Origin: Schistocerca nitens
Lineage: Eukaryota > Arthropoda > Insecta > Orthoptera > Acrididae
Reading direction: 5' to 3'
Assembly: GCF_023898315.1 (NCBI RefSeq)
Contig: NC_064614.1
Span: 383,097,348-383,161,347 of the forward strand
Length of the DNA stretch: 64,000 nt
The translations under genes and the position numbers were made by a program. The notes beneath the pieces are model-generated. The model saw only the letters and a program-made list of their open reading frames with translations, had not been told where the DNA came from and did no database searches. Positions 1 through 10,680 of this stretch are shown piece after piece. Numbering within the stretch: position 1 is the stretch's first letter; every line of letters begins with the position of its first letter.

Positions 1-428
1 ATAATGCACGACCGCATGTTGAGGGTCCGATACGGGCCTTTCTGGATACAGAAAATGTTCGATTGCTGCCCTGACCAGCACATTCTCTAGATCTCTCACC
101 AATTGAAAACGTCTGGTCAATAGTGGCCGAGCAACTGGCTCGTCGCAATACGCCAGTCACTACTCTTGATGAACTGTGCTATCGTGTTGAAGCTGCATGG
201 ACCTTTAAACGCCTTCCAAGCTCTGTTTGACTCAATGTCCAGGCGCATCAAGGCCGTTATTACGGCCAGAGGTGGTTGTTCTGGGTACTGATTTTTCAGG
301 ATCGATGCACCCAAATTGCGTGAAAATGTAATCACATGTCAGTTCTAGTATAATATATTTTTCCAATGAATACCCGTCTATCATCTGCATTTATCTTGGT
401 GTAGCAATTTTAATGGCGAGTAGTGTAT
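1..428 (+). mobile_element. Tc1-like DNA transposon (family A), 3' half with degenerate transposase C-terminus
   Basis: The plus strand translates, across frame breaks, to the C-terminal end of a Tc1-like DDE transposase. It starts with residues like NARPHVEGPIRAF, passes FLDTENVRLLP, and ends with FDSMSRRIKAVITARGGCSG. Before the end the reading frame is broken in at least two places, and the third catalytic position (normally in SPIENVW) is garbled. The element ends at about 428 with a terminal inverted repeat whose reverse complement begins ATACACTACTCGCCATTAAA. This matches the left terminus of the fragment at 33752, so both belong to one family. The 5' half lies left of the window. The transposase is certainly dead in this copy. 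Confidence 0.8.
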
Positions 429-599
429 GAGGCAGTAAATAAACAGAGCATCCGGAATTTGCAAATCTTCCAACTGAGTCCTGATCCGACCCACCAGAAC
501 CTTCCTCACCTTAGCCTTTTTTTCCCTCCATGAAGTTTAACACCTCGGCGCTGATTTCATTGAGGGTTATACTCTTGCCAAAGTTTTTGAACTTCCACG

Positions 600-1257
600 A
601 ATGTGTCTTTTTCAGTTGTTCTATGCATGCGGCAAATGGATACCAACTCATCATCTATCTGAATGTCTAAATTGACACCACGATTGCACACGAGAATTGT
701 GAGGTACTAGAGAGATCAATAGACTCATCGAGCGCCAGAGAGTAACACAAGAAGCTCTTAGTTTTCTCGCCTATATGTAGCACTATTTTCCTACAATTTC
801 TTCTGCTCCTCGCTTAACTGAACTTAACGAAACCCTGAAACCTCCAAACAAACCGGCTTCCTTAGAACAAGTCATTTGCTGTTCCATAATATACTCTTTG
901 ATGAAGTGGTCATTGGTAAACTGTTTCCGCCTTCTCTCATGTTGTACACTATCTTGTAACTCGCACGAGTGACGGATTCATTTCCAGCAAACTTTCTCGT
1001 GAAGAAAAATAATTGGGTTCCTAAATTACGTTTCATAGACTCGTAGCTCTCAGAGTGTAAGTTTCCAGAACACTTTGAATATGTTGAGAGATGTTTTGTT
1101 TCACAGTGACGCCGAAGATAATATGCTTTAAAACGGAATGACCTTCGCTGCATATTACGCAAGTAGTTTTCTGGTTCCACGTTTCCACAAAGGAGTACTT
1201 AACTCGCCACGCTACTTTGAGAACATGAGACTCGGCGTCAACCTTTCTTAGCACCAT
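600..1257 (-). pseudogene. hAT-type transposase remnant (GTF2IRD2/ZBED-like N-terminus)
   Basis: Read from 1257 leftward, the minus strand gives KVDAESHV, W..KYSFVET and CVICSEGHSVLKH. A frameshift near 1110 follows, then LRRHCETKH and ESVTRASYKIVYNM. This is the N-terminal BED-like zinc finger (C-x2-C ... H-x4-H) plus the SATRASYKVA-type motif of the hAT-derived proteins annotated as GTF2I repeat domain-containing protein 2-like. Further left, about 690-780, the peptide SLALDESIDLSSTSQF matches the LALDEST motif that carries the first catalytic Asp of hAT transposases. Frameshifts and stops separate the pieces and the C-terminal half is missing. No terminal repeats or 8-bp target duplication were recognised. 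Family recognition is from memory of motif order. Confidence 0.6.
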
Positions 1258-1359
1258 AATGAAGGGTGAAGCAGAGAGAATCTAAAAATGAACAAATCTT
1301 GGGATGGAAAGAAATAAACAAACCTTACTATAAACAAGAATTTCTAGATAAAATATTTT

Positions 1360-2362
1360 TACACTGAGGTGATAAAAGTTATGGGATACATCCTAATATC
1401 ATGACGGACCTCCTTTTGCCTGGGATTGTACAGCAACTCGCCGTGGCATAGACTCAAAAAGTCGCTGGATGTACCCTGCGGAAATTCTGGGCCGTGCAGA
1501 TTTTGTGCGTGAACTGACCTCTCGATTACGTCCCATAAATGTTTCATGGGATCCATGTGGGCGATATGGGTAGCCAAATCATTCGCTCGAATTGTCCAGA
1601 ATGTTCTTTACAACAATCTCGAACAATTGTGGCCTGGTGACATAACACTTTCACCCAAAAAAATTACATCATTGTATGGGAACATGAAGTCCATGAATGG
1701 CTGCAAATAGTCTCCAAGTAACCGAACTCAACCATTTCAAGTCAAGGATGGTTTCAGTTGGACCAGTGGACCTAGTCCATTCCATCTGAACACAGTCCAC
1801 ATCATTATGGGGCCACCACCGGCTTGCACAGTTCTTTGTTGAGAACCTGGGTCCGTGGCTTGGCGCTGCAGGCGATGTCGTGCTGTTAGCAAACCCACTA
1901 ACGCCAAATTTCGCCGCACTGTCCTAACGGATACGTTCGTCGTACGTTGATTTCTGCCGTTATTTCAAGCAGTGTTGCTTGTTGTTAGCACTGACAACTC
2001 TACGCAAACGGTTTTAATGTGAAGCTCATCGTCCATTGCGTTGTCCGTAGTGAGAGGTAATGCCTGAAATTTGACAATCTCGGTACACTCTTGACACTGT
2101 GGATCTCGGGTTTTTTAATTCCCTAACGATTTCTGAAATGGAATGTCCCATGTGTCTAGCTCCAACTACCAATACACATCCAAAGTCTGTTAATTCCCGG
2201 TGTGCAGTCATAATCACGTCGAAAAAACCTTTTTACATGAATCACCTTAGTGCAAATGACAGCTCCACCAAAGCACCGTACTTTTATACCTGGTGTAAGC
2301 GATACTACCGCCATCTCTATGTGCGCAGTTCGCTATCCAATGATTTTTGTCACCTCATTGTA
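1360..2362 (-). mobile_element. Tc1-like DNA transposon (family B), shortened and inactive
   Basis: The left terminus TACACTGAGGTGATAAAAGT and the right terminus (reverse complement TACAATGAGGTGACAAAAAT) form inverted repeats starting with TA. The element is about 1.0 kb, shorter than a complete Tc1-like transposon (about 1.3-1.7 kb), so internal sequence has been lost. Three broken pieces of the transposase are read on the minus strand and are described separately. A single terminus-like motif of the same family (AACTGAGGTGACAAAAGTCA) also occurs at about 29793. Confidence 0.8.
1420..2217 (-). pseudogene. Broken Tc1-like transposase of family B
   Basis: Three reading-frame islands occur in the order expected on the minus strand. 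First, 2217-2026 is an N-terminal helix-turn-helix piece (LTDFGCVLVVGARHMGHSIS, then STVSRVYRDCQISG). Second, 1919-1737 contains GGGPIMMWTVFRWNGLGPLV, the segment normally preceding the second catalytic Asp. Third, 1577-1420 contains MDPMKHLWDVIERSVHAQN, corresponding to the region around the catalytic Glu (usually NPIEHLWD); here PIEH has become PMKH, so the Glu is lost. The parts holding the first two catalytic Asp residues are deleted. The copy cannot encode an active enzyme. It sits inside its own terminal repeats at 1360 and 2362. Confidence 0.75.
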
Positions 2363-2483
2363 AATTGAACGTAGTAAATTTAAAGCACATAGTAGCCAGG
2401 AGGTCCTCTGGTATTCTAAATATATTTAAATTTAAATTGCATCAGCACATCTCATGTTCCATACGTTTCATTAAATTTATTAA

Positions 2484-4761
2484 CCCTCCCGTTACCAAGC
2501 TTTTGCACACCTCTATTTTACCAAGCGGGGTATTTGGACTACCCAAAAAGAGTTTTGTGTTTTATTGAAATATTTGTTCTCAGATTTCGTTATTTCCATT
2601 GAATGGATTTATTTAGTATTGAAAAACAGGTTTTCAAGTTATTAGAAGTATTTAATCAGATCACAGATACAAAGTACAAAATTTTTTTTATATCTTTCAC
2701 TAAATTCAGTACTCAACAAACAGAAAATTAATAATCTATGTACCTCATTTTCAGTCAAGTACGTTTTTGCACTGCATGCACTTCACAGTAACAGTTTCTT
2801 CTCTGTGTATATTACAAACAGGTTTCTTGCACGTTACACAACAGAATCTTGTTTTTCCGATCTTCGTTTCTCTTGCTATCTTGACATCGTTGTGGCGTTG
2901 GTAACTTGGAACACTGGGTCTGGATCACTGCTGTAGGAATTGCAATACCACAAGCTTTCAGTGCATCTTGTTCATCTTTATGAAGACTGTTGATATTTTT
3001 CGCTCTTTCTTCCATGTTGCCTTTGCTGAGTCCAAATGCCAGTTCAGTCGTGGAGAGTTTACGTCGGCTTCGGTTATTCTTCTGCCATTCAGGAAATCTT
3101 TGAGTGTACAGAATATATGCATTCAGTGCTGCAATATCTATCATTCCCATAAAGATTCTTAGTGGCCACCGCCTCGTTCCTCTAACAGAACTGTATTCTC
3201 TTGTCATTTTGTCCCCATTATCTACAGCACCTTTGGTTTTGCTGTAGTGCAGTATGATTTCGGGTTTGTGTTCACTTTCTTCACCACTCACTTGTCTCTC
3301 ATTGTGCTGAGTAGAGAGTAGTATTACTGCCTTTCTCTTCTTTGGAACATAGGAAACTAGGGTCAAATCATTTGTGAAACCAAACATTGAAGAGTGAACT
3401 TCTCTCTTTCTGTTTGGCAAGAATTCCTTCGGAATCTCTTTCTTATTGGAACGCAAGGTACCGACCAATCTCGTGTTTCGCTTTAGTAGTTCAGCAGCCA
3501 ATGGAAAACTGGTGAAAAAGTATCAGTTGTTACATCATGACCGTTATTCAGAAATGGTTTCATCAGATCCAAAACAACTCTCTGTCCTTGATTCACTTCC
3601 CGAGTATTGTCCACCATTTCTTTGTAAATTTGGATCCGTAATAAGTAAGATGTCTTCACACCAGCACAAACCCAAATTTTAATGCCATACTTGCCAGGCT
3701 TACTCTTCATATAAACCCTAACAGGGCAGTTTCCTCGGTACGTTGTTAATTGTTCATCAATAGTCATGTATTCATAAGGATAGAAGTTCTTGCACAAGTT
3801 AGATTGAATTTGTCGAACACTAGCCCGATGGCTTGTAGCTTGTCCTTAGTTTCTTCAGTTCTCTATGCTCTTGTGTCTCTGTTGTCAAATCGCAAGAATT
3901 TCAGTACAGACAAAAATCGGTTTCTTGACATGGCAGCAGAAAAGACTGGTTGCCGAAAGGCAACATTACGTCCCCACAGGTCGAAAGCACTTGTGCGATA
4001 TCCGTGAGTTCGACCAGCTCCTATTAGAATTGCTAATACAGCGTACACTTCAGTTGCGTTTATATCTCTCCATGTCGTTTTGTTCGAAGAATGAGCTGTT
4101 TCCACAAAGAAAGTACTCGTTTGGATTCCCTGTTCTTCATCATCCTCTTCTTCTTCTTCTTCTTCTACTTGTTCACGCGAATGTGTAGTGTCTTCTGATA
4201 TTTCATCATCAGCTTCAACGGATGCTATGATATGGTCTTTGTCAAGAGGTTCCATATATTCATTCATTTTATTATCAATGTCCCATTCATTTTCATCGTC
4301 ACTGACATCAGAATTGTATAGAATTTCCATGATCTCTTCGCAAGAAAGTCCTTTGGACATCCTTACTTGCAGATGAAGTACTGACTCGTGTAATGTCAGC
4401 TCAACAGTGAACGTCAAATTCAACTCAACAATAGTAACCAGCAACAATAACAAACATTGGATCTATGGCAAAACTCAACAAAGAAGATTAATGACAGATA
4501 TATTTCCCAAAATCTTCTTTTTCCTCAAATAAGAAAATAAGACGTTTCATACCAAGCGGGGTAGTCTCATAATCCCACCAATAAATGACTTGAATAATGA
4601 TGATAAAGCCAAAAAAATTAGACACTCGTCACTGTGAATTCAAAGTCAGTCATTTTAGTACAAAGTCATGAAACCACAGGCATGTGGCCCTTTAGATAAC
4701 GTTATTATAGGGAAAAAATCAATCTGGGGTAGTCAGAATACCCCGCTTGGTAATGCGAGGG
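2484..4761 (-). mobile_element. piggyBac-superfamily DNA transposon with TTAA target duplications
   Basis: A TTAA lies directly outside each end (2480-2483 and 4762-4765), the hallmark of piggyBac insertion. The ends are inverted: the left begins CCCTCCCGTTACCAAGC and the right reads GCTTGGTAATGCGAGGG. The motif ACCAAGCGGGGTA is repeated subterminally at about 2519-2531 and 4551-4563, with its complement GGTATTCTGACTACCCC near the right end. A transposase pseudogene fills 2751-4360. Termini and target duplications are well preserved, so this copy could once have been mobilised in trans. Confidence 0.9.
2751..4360 (-). pseudogene. piggyBac transposase, frameshifted and with a lost catalytic Asp
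   Basis: The chosen start is MSKGLSCEEIMEIL at 4360; the upstream open frame to 4453 looks like leader. In order, the protein shows an acidic N-terminus with a run of Glu/Asp, the domain entry KTTWRDINATEVYAVLAIL, the MSRNRFLSVLKFLRFD motif, MTIDEQLTTYRGNCP, the SKPGKYGIKIW block, VTTDTF (second Asp), KGAVDNGDKM (third Asp region) and a C-terminal Cys-rich finger (FCCVTCKKPVC). There are frameshifts near 3860, near 3800, at the 3490 junction and near 2840; the last moves the finger out of the 3501-2812 frame. The block that in T. ni piggyBac carries the first catalytic Asp reads CAGVKTSY here, with Gly where relatives have Asp. This is a one-base change (GAT to GGT) if the alignment is right. 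Confidence 0.85.
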
Positions 4762-5019
4762 TTAAACAAACAACTTCTCAGACACGCTACTTCATGGTCA
4801 CCTATATGAGCTTTTCTTGTAGACTTCGTGACCGAGTCCTAGTCGGAGAGTCCTCTTGTTAGAAGTGAAAAACGCTGCTCCCAGTTATACAGGGTATCTC
4901 AAAAGAAAGATATGAAGAGTTCTCTAAGCATGCGCAACAAATTGGTGGAGAGTGGGGGCTCGTTCATCGCTTGCTTGGCCTTTAGGAATTCAGTCGATAC
5001 GGAGCACTGAGCGGAACGA

Positions 5020-6252
5020 GCGTGCTGTGTGCGAGAATTTTACAAAAACGGTGATTCTGTGATTGTACCGTGGAGGAAATTTTGGAGTGATCGTGAATTG
5101 CATAATGTAAATGATGCTTCAAGTGTTCCCCTTCTCCAGAAAAGTGTGTGAATGTGTGTGTGAATTACTAAGGGACCAAACTGCTGAGGTCTTCGGTTCC
5201 TAGTCTTACACACTGCTTAAACCGACTTATGCTAAGAACAACACACACACCTATGCCCCATGCCCAAGGGAGGACTCGAACCTCCGGCGGAGGGGGGAGG
5301 GGGTGGCGCAATCCCTGACATGACGCCTCTACCCGAGCGCCGAGCGGCTATCCAAAAGTGGATCAAAACGTTTGAGGAGGCCGGTTCAACACTGGCCGAA
5401 CTGAAATCTGGGTGACCAAGGTCATCAAGAACGGGTGAATCCGTGGAGAGTATAAGTGGGTCTGTTTGTCAGGATCCTAACCTCTCCATTCATCTTACGT
5501 GCAAGTTTTTAAATGTGCATAGACCATCAGTACACTGAATTCTGCAAAGAGACCTTAAACTGCTCCATTACTAAATCCAATTGATTTTAGAATTAAAGCC
5601 TCACACTCCAGTTCGTTAATGACGTGCGTGAGTGCCCTCCATTTAACAACTTCTTGTTTTCTTACGAGGCTCATTTTCAACTCAACGGTCACATCAATAA
5701 CCAAAACTGATGCTACTGGAGTGCACCGAATCCTAAACAGAAGCATGAGAAACCTCTTCATTCGCCAAAAGTTACTGTATCGGCTGCGATGTCGGCTCTA
5801 CGAATAATTGGCCCATACTTTTTCGAGGATGAGAGAGGTCGTGCAGTTACAGTGAATTGGAACGTTATGTGACGATGTTAAATGGCTTCTTGGTGCCCGA
5901 ATTGCAAAACTTCCTGGTTACAACCAAAGAACATATTTTCAGCAAGATGGAGCCACAGGAGAAACGTCAAATGCGTCTGTACTGTGAGTTCGTGAAATTT
6001 TCCCTGCCAAATTGATCTTCAGGAGGGACGACCAAAACTGACCAGATTTGAGCCTCATGGGCTTTTTATTATGAGAATATCTCAAATCTAAAGCGTATGT
6101 CAATAATCCGACTTCGCTGGAACAACTGAAAGAAATTATCTGGAGCGAAGTTCCAGCAATCCCAGCCATCATGCAAAATTTTTTTCATCGTTTAAATGAG
6201 TGCTATAGGTGTGCTGGATTCCATTTAGGTGACATTCTATTTAAGAAGTAGA
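5020..6252 (+). pseudogene. Decayed transposase of the 4888-14578 element (DUF4817-type)
   Basis: The N-terminal part reads CAREFYKNGDSVIVPWRKFW (about 5029-5090), matching the start of transposases with the DUF4817 domain. It is interrupted by the SINE at 5146-5350. Translation resumes with stops and frameshifts: a QDGAT motif near 5945 (the second catalytic Asp region), MGFLLWEYLKSKAYVNN near 6060-6110 (usually CDYFLWGYLKSK, here without the expected Asp), then SLEQLKEIIWSEVPAI and a terminal GDILFKK followed by a stop at about 6252. More than ten breaks are present, so this is one of the oldest insertions in the window. Family assignment is by motif order from memory. Confidence 0.65.
5146..5350 (-). 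repeat. tRNA-derived SINE (type B relative) inside the 4888 element
   Basis: On the minus strand the head reads GCCGCTCGGCGCTCGGGTAG and GGTTCGAGTCC, the A-box and B-box region of a tRNA-derived RNA polymerase III promoter. The tail ends in CACACA repeats. Near the 3' end the plus strand shows a hairpin, GGGACC (5172-5177), 17-nt loop, GGTTCC (5195-5200). The flanks CCAGAAAAGTG and TCCAAAAGTG look like a decayed target-site duplication. It interrupts the transposase pseudogene. Confidence 0.8.
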
Positions 6253-6699
6253 TTCCTAAACTGTATATTTCAATAATATAAGGGGCATTCAAAAAGAAAC
6301 GAGCCAGAGGCATAATTACAGAAACCAATACCTGTATATTACAAGTATTGACCCAGGCTGTTGTGACACTTGTCCCACTGTGACACAAGGCAGTGAATTG
6401 ATGTCTCATAAAATTCCCTGGGCTGCGATGTTAACCAGTTCCGCACGTACAGCTGGGCTTCGTCGTCCACATGAGTGCAGGAAAGGTTATGCTGACGTTC
6501 TTCTTTGACCACGATGGCCCCCTTCTGATTCACTTCCTGCAGCACGGCACAACAGTAAATGCCCAGCGTTACAAACCTTGATCACCGCTCGCCAAGCGAT
6601 CAAATCAAAACGACCAGGCAATTTCACCTCTGGAGTCATTCTGCTCCACGACAATGCAAAGATTCATACCAGCAACACAGTCGCGGCACTCCAGTAGAT

Positions 6700-7009
6700 T
6701 GGTTGGTTGGTTTGGGGGATCAAAGGGACCAGACTGCTACGGTCATCGGTCCCTTTTTCCAAATACAAAGAACACCCACAGAGAATAAAAACGAGGAACA
6801 GAATAGAACACAGACGATACAGAACAAGAGAAACTGAGACAAAGACAAGACAAAACGAACTAAAACCACACAGAGTGTGACGGTGGTTGGCCGACCATAG
6901 AAATAAAAAAAGGAAAAGCCAACCACTTAGAAACACGTTAAAAAATCAGTTTAAAAGCATAGGCCAAAGGCCAGAATCAACACAAAACAATAACAGAAAA
7001 TAGAAACAC
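6700..7009 (-). promoter_or_regulatory. LINE 3' UTR with terminal hairpin and CCAA tail
   Basis: After the ORF2 stop come about 310 bp of A-poor sense sequence (A-rich on the plus strand). Near the end lies a perfect 9-bp stem, AAAGGGACC (6722-6730) and GGTCCCTTT (6748-6756), enclosing a 17-nt loop. It is followed by a short tail of CCAA repeats (plus strand TTGGTTGGTTGG at about 6699-6710). In LINEs a 3' hairpin is often the site where the reverse transcriptase starts. The same hairpin occurs in the tRNA-derived SINEs of this window. Confidence 0.75.
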
Positions 7010-10000
7010 TCAGATTAAATGATAAAAGCCCCCTGCCCGAATAAAACGTAAAACTAAGTCAGCCATTGCGGAGTCGTCTCTTAAAAGGGCAGGGAGCGTA
7101 TCAGGCAGCCTAAATGTCTGCCTGACCACAGCTAAAAGGGGGCAGGCCATCAAAATGTGGGCCACCGTCAAAGCCGCCCCACAGCGACATAGAGGAGGGT
7201 CTTCCCGGCGCAGTAAGTAACTGTGTGTCAGCCGGGAGTGGCCAATGCGGAGCCGGCAAAGAACTACTGAGTCCCTGCGAGTGGCTCGCAGGGATGACCG
7301 CCACACAGCCGTCGTCTCCTTGACAGCACGGAGTTTATTGCGCGTCGTCAGTTCGCGCCATTCATCGGCCCATAGCGCCAAAATTTTGCGGCGGAAGACT
7401 GCCCGCAAATCAGTCTCTGGGAGGCCAACATCAAGAGATGATGTACTCGTGGCCTCTTTCGCCAGACGGTCAACATTCTCATTCCCGGGGATCCCAACAT
7501 GGCCTGGGGTCCAAACAAAGACCACAGAGCGGCCGCAACGGTCAAGAGTAGACAGGGACTCCTGGATAGCCACCACCAGACGGGAACGAGGAAAACACTG
7601 GTCGAGAGCTCGTAAACTGCTCAGGGAATCGCTACAGATAACGAAGGACTCACCTGAGCAGGAGCGTATATACTCTAGGGCTCGAAAGATGGCGACCAGC
7701 TCAGCAGTGTAAACGCTGCAGCCAGCCGGCAAGGAATGTTGTTCGGAATGGTCCCCTAGAGTGAGCGCATAACCGACTCGACCAGCAACCATCGAGCCGT
7801 CGGTGTAAACAATGCCAGAACCCTGATACGTGGCCAGGATGGAATAAAAGCGGCGGCGGAAGGCCTCTGGAGGGACTGAGTCCTTCGATCCCTGTGCCAA
7901 GTCTAGCCGAAGGCAAGGGCGAGGAACGCACCACGGGGGTGTACGCAGAGGTGCCCGGAAAGGAGGTGGAACAGGGACAAGCCCAAGCCCGGAGAGAAGC
8001 TCCTTGACGCGTACGGCGATCGGACAACCCAACCGGGGCCGACGCTCTGGCAGATGGACGACCGCCTGTGGGAACAGCACACGGTAATTTGGATGCCCGG
8101 GCAAGCTAAAAACATGGGCAGCATAAGCAGCCAGTAATTGTTGGCGTCGGAACCGCAGTGGAGGGACACCTGCCTCCACTAGTAAGCTGTCCACAGGGCT
8201 GGTGCGGAAAGCACCAGTGGCAAGGCGTATCCCGCTGTGGAGAATTGGGTCCAGCACCCGCAATGCAGACGGGGATGCTGATCCATATGCCAGGCACCTA
8301 TAATCCAGACGGGACTGGATTAACGCCTGGTAGAGCCGTAACAGGGTAGAGCGGTCGGCGCCCCAGCGGGTGTGGCTCAAACATCGCAGTGCATTGAGAT
8401 GCCGCCAACACGCCTGTTTGAGCTGCCGAATATGAGGCAGCCAAGTCAACCGGGCATCGAAAACCACCCCCAAAAACCTGTGTGATTCCACCACCGAAAG
8501 AAGTTCGCCGTTAAGAGAAAGCTGCGGCTCCGGGTGGACAGTACGTCGCCGGCAGAAATGCATAACGCAGGTCTTGGCTGCCGAAAACTGAAACCCATGC
8601 GCTACAGCCCAAGACTGCGCCTTGCGGATAGCGCCCTGTAGCTGACGTTCAACAGCTGCAATGCCAGTAGAGCTGTAGTAAAGGCAAAAGTCGTCAGCAT
8701 ACAGGGAAGCGGAGACAGAATTTCCCACGGCCGCAGCAAGCCCGTTAATGGCTATTAAAAACAGACAGACACTTAAAACAGAACCCTGTGGCACACCGTT
8801 CTCCTGGACGTGGGAGGAACTATACGAGGCCGCGACTTGCACGCGGAAGGTACGACACGACAGAAAATTGCGGATAAAAATCGGCAGAGGACCCCGAAGA
8901 CCCCATCCATGAAGCGTAGAAAGGATGTGATGACGCCATGTCGTATCGTACGCCTTCCGCATGTCGAAAAAGACAGCGACCAGGTGCTGACGGCGGGCAA
9001 AGGCAGTACGGATGGCCGACTCCAGGCTCACCAGATTGTCGGTGGCGGAGCGGCCTTTACGGAACCCACCCTGGGACGGAGCCAGAAGGCCCCGAGACTC
9101 CAGTACCCAATTCAAGCGCCGGCTCACCATCCGTTCAAGCAACTTGCAAAGAACGTTGGTGAGGCTAATGGGACGGTAGCTGTCCACCTCCAGAGGGTTC
9201 GTTCCAGGTTTCAAAACGGGGATGACAATGCCTTCCCGCCATTGCGACGGAAACTCCCCCTCGACCCAAAGACGGTTGTAAAGATCGAGAAGGCGCCGCT
9301 GGCAGTCCACTGAAAGGTGTTTCAGCATCTGACAGTGGATGCCATCTGGCCCAGGAGCGGTATCAGGGCAAGCAGCTAGGGCACTGCGAAATTCCCACTC
9401 ACTAAATGGAGCATTGTAAGATTCTGGGTGGTTGGTGCGAAACGAAAGGCTCCGACGTTCCATCCGCTCTTTAATGGAGCGGAAGGCCTGGGGGTAATTC
9501 GCAGAGGCGGAACTCATAGCAAAATGCTCTGCTAAGCGATTTGCAATGACGTCGGAGTCAGGACAAACTGCTCCATTCAGTGAGAGCGCAGGGACGCTGG
9601 CAGGGGTCCGATGGCCGTAGACGCGTCGAATCTTGGCCCAGACCTGCGATGGAGTGACATGGAGGCCAATGGTGGATACATACCGCTCCCAGCACTCCTT
9701 CTTGCCTTGGCGGATAAGGAGGCGGGCCCGCGCACGCAGCCGTTTGAAGGCGATAAGGTGGTCGATGGAGGGATGTCGCTTGTGACGCTGGAGCGCCCGC
9801 CGGCGATCTTTAATCGCTTCAGCGATCTCAGGCGACCACCAACGCACAGTCCGCCGCCGAGGGGACCCAGAGGAACGGGGAATGGCTGATTCGGCGGCAG
9901 TAACGATGCCGGTGGTGACCGATTGAACCACCGCATCAATGTCATCAGTAGAGAGAGGCTCAAAAGCGGCAATGGAGGAGAACAAGTCCCAGTCAGCCTT

Positions 10001-10680
10001 ATTCATAGCCCATCTGCTAGGGCGCCCAGAAGAGTGGCGCCGTGGTAGTGACAAAAATATCGGAAAGTGGTCACTACCACACAGGTCGTCATGCACACTC
10101 CATTGGACAGACGGTAAGAGGCTATGGCTACAGATTGAAAGGTCAATGGCGGAGTAGGTGCCATGCGCCACACTGAAGTGTGTGAAGGCACCATCATTTA
10201 ACAGCGAGAGATCGAGCTGCGACAATAAATGCCTCGACCTGTTGCCACTGACCCACCCCACAGAGGGTTATGGGCGTTGAAGTCGCCCAATAGCAAGAAA
10301 GGTGGCGGCAATTGGGCGACCAGTGCAGCCAGGACATGCTGCGAGACATTACCATCCGGTGGAATGTAAAGACTGCAGACGGTAACAGCCTGTGGCGTCC
10401 ACACGCGTACAGCGACCGCCTCTAAAGGCGTCTGGAGAGGGACAGACTCGCTGTGCAGAGTGTGAAGGACATATATGCAGACGCCACCAGACACCCTTTC
10501 ATAAGCTGCTCGGTTCTTATAATAACCCCGATAGCCACGGAGGGCGGGGGTTCGCATTGCTGGAAACCAAGTTTCCTAGAGAGCAATGCAGAAGAAAGGG
10601 TGAAGGCTGATAAGTTGGCGGAGCTCAGCTAGATGGTGGAAGAAACCGCTGCAGTTCCACTGGAGGATGGTGTTGTCCAT
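7010..10680 (-). pseudogene. LINE ORF2: endonuclease, reverse transcriptase, RNase H; one stop, one frameshift
   Basis: ORF2 starts at the ATG at 10680 (MDNTILQWNCSGFF), overlapping the end of ORF1. An in-frame TAG near 10577 replaces the Gln of LQETWF. The AP-type endonuclease continues to LLLGDFNAHNPLWGG; a frameshift near 10230-10260 follows. From 10261 to 7010 there is one open frame of 1083 residues: SDH of the endonuclease at residues 63-65, RT motif A FFDMRKAYD at 431-439, catalytic YADD at 521-524, and RNase H with TDGS at 820-823, Glu 854, Asp 877 and GHVGIPGNENVD ending at Asp 931. A C-terminal zinc motif follows (CRCG at 1025-1028, HILMAC at 1035-1040). All catalytic residues are visible. 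Two lesions make this copy inactive as read, unless they are assembly errors. Confidence 0.9.

Noticed and set aside
8810-9313. Long ORFs on the plus strand across the LINE (for example 7245-7712, 8810-9313, 10667-11231, 11711-12590)
   Set aside because: They are antisense shadows of GC-rich LINE ORF1/ORF2; the minus-strand frames carry all conserved motifs.
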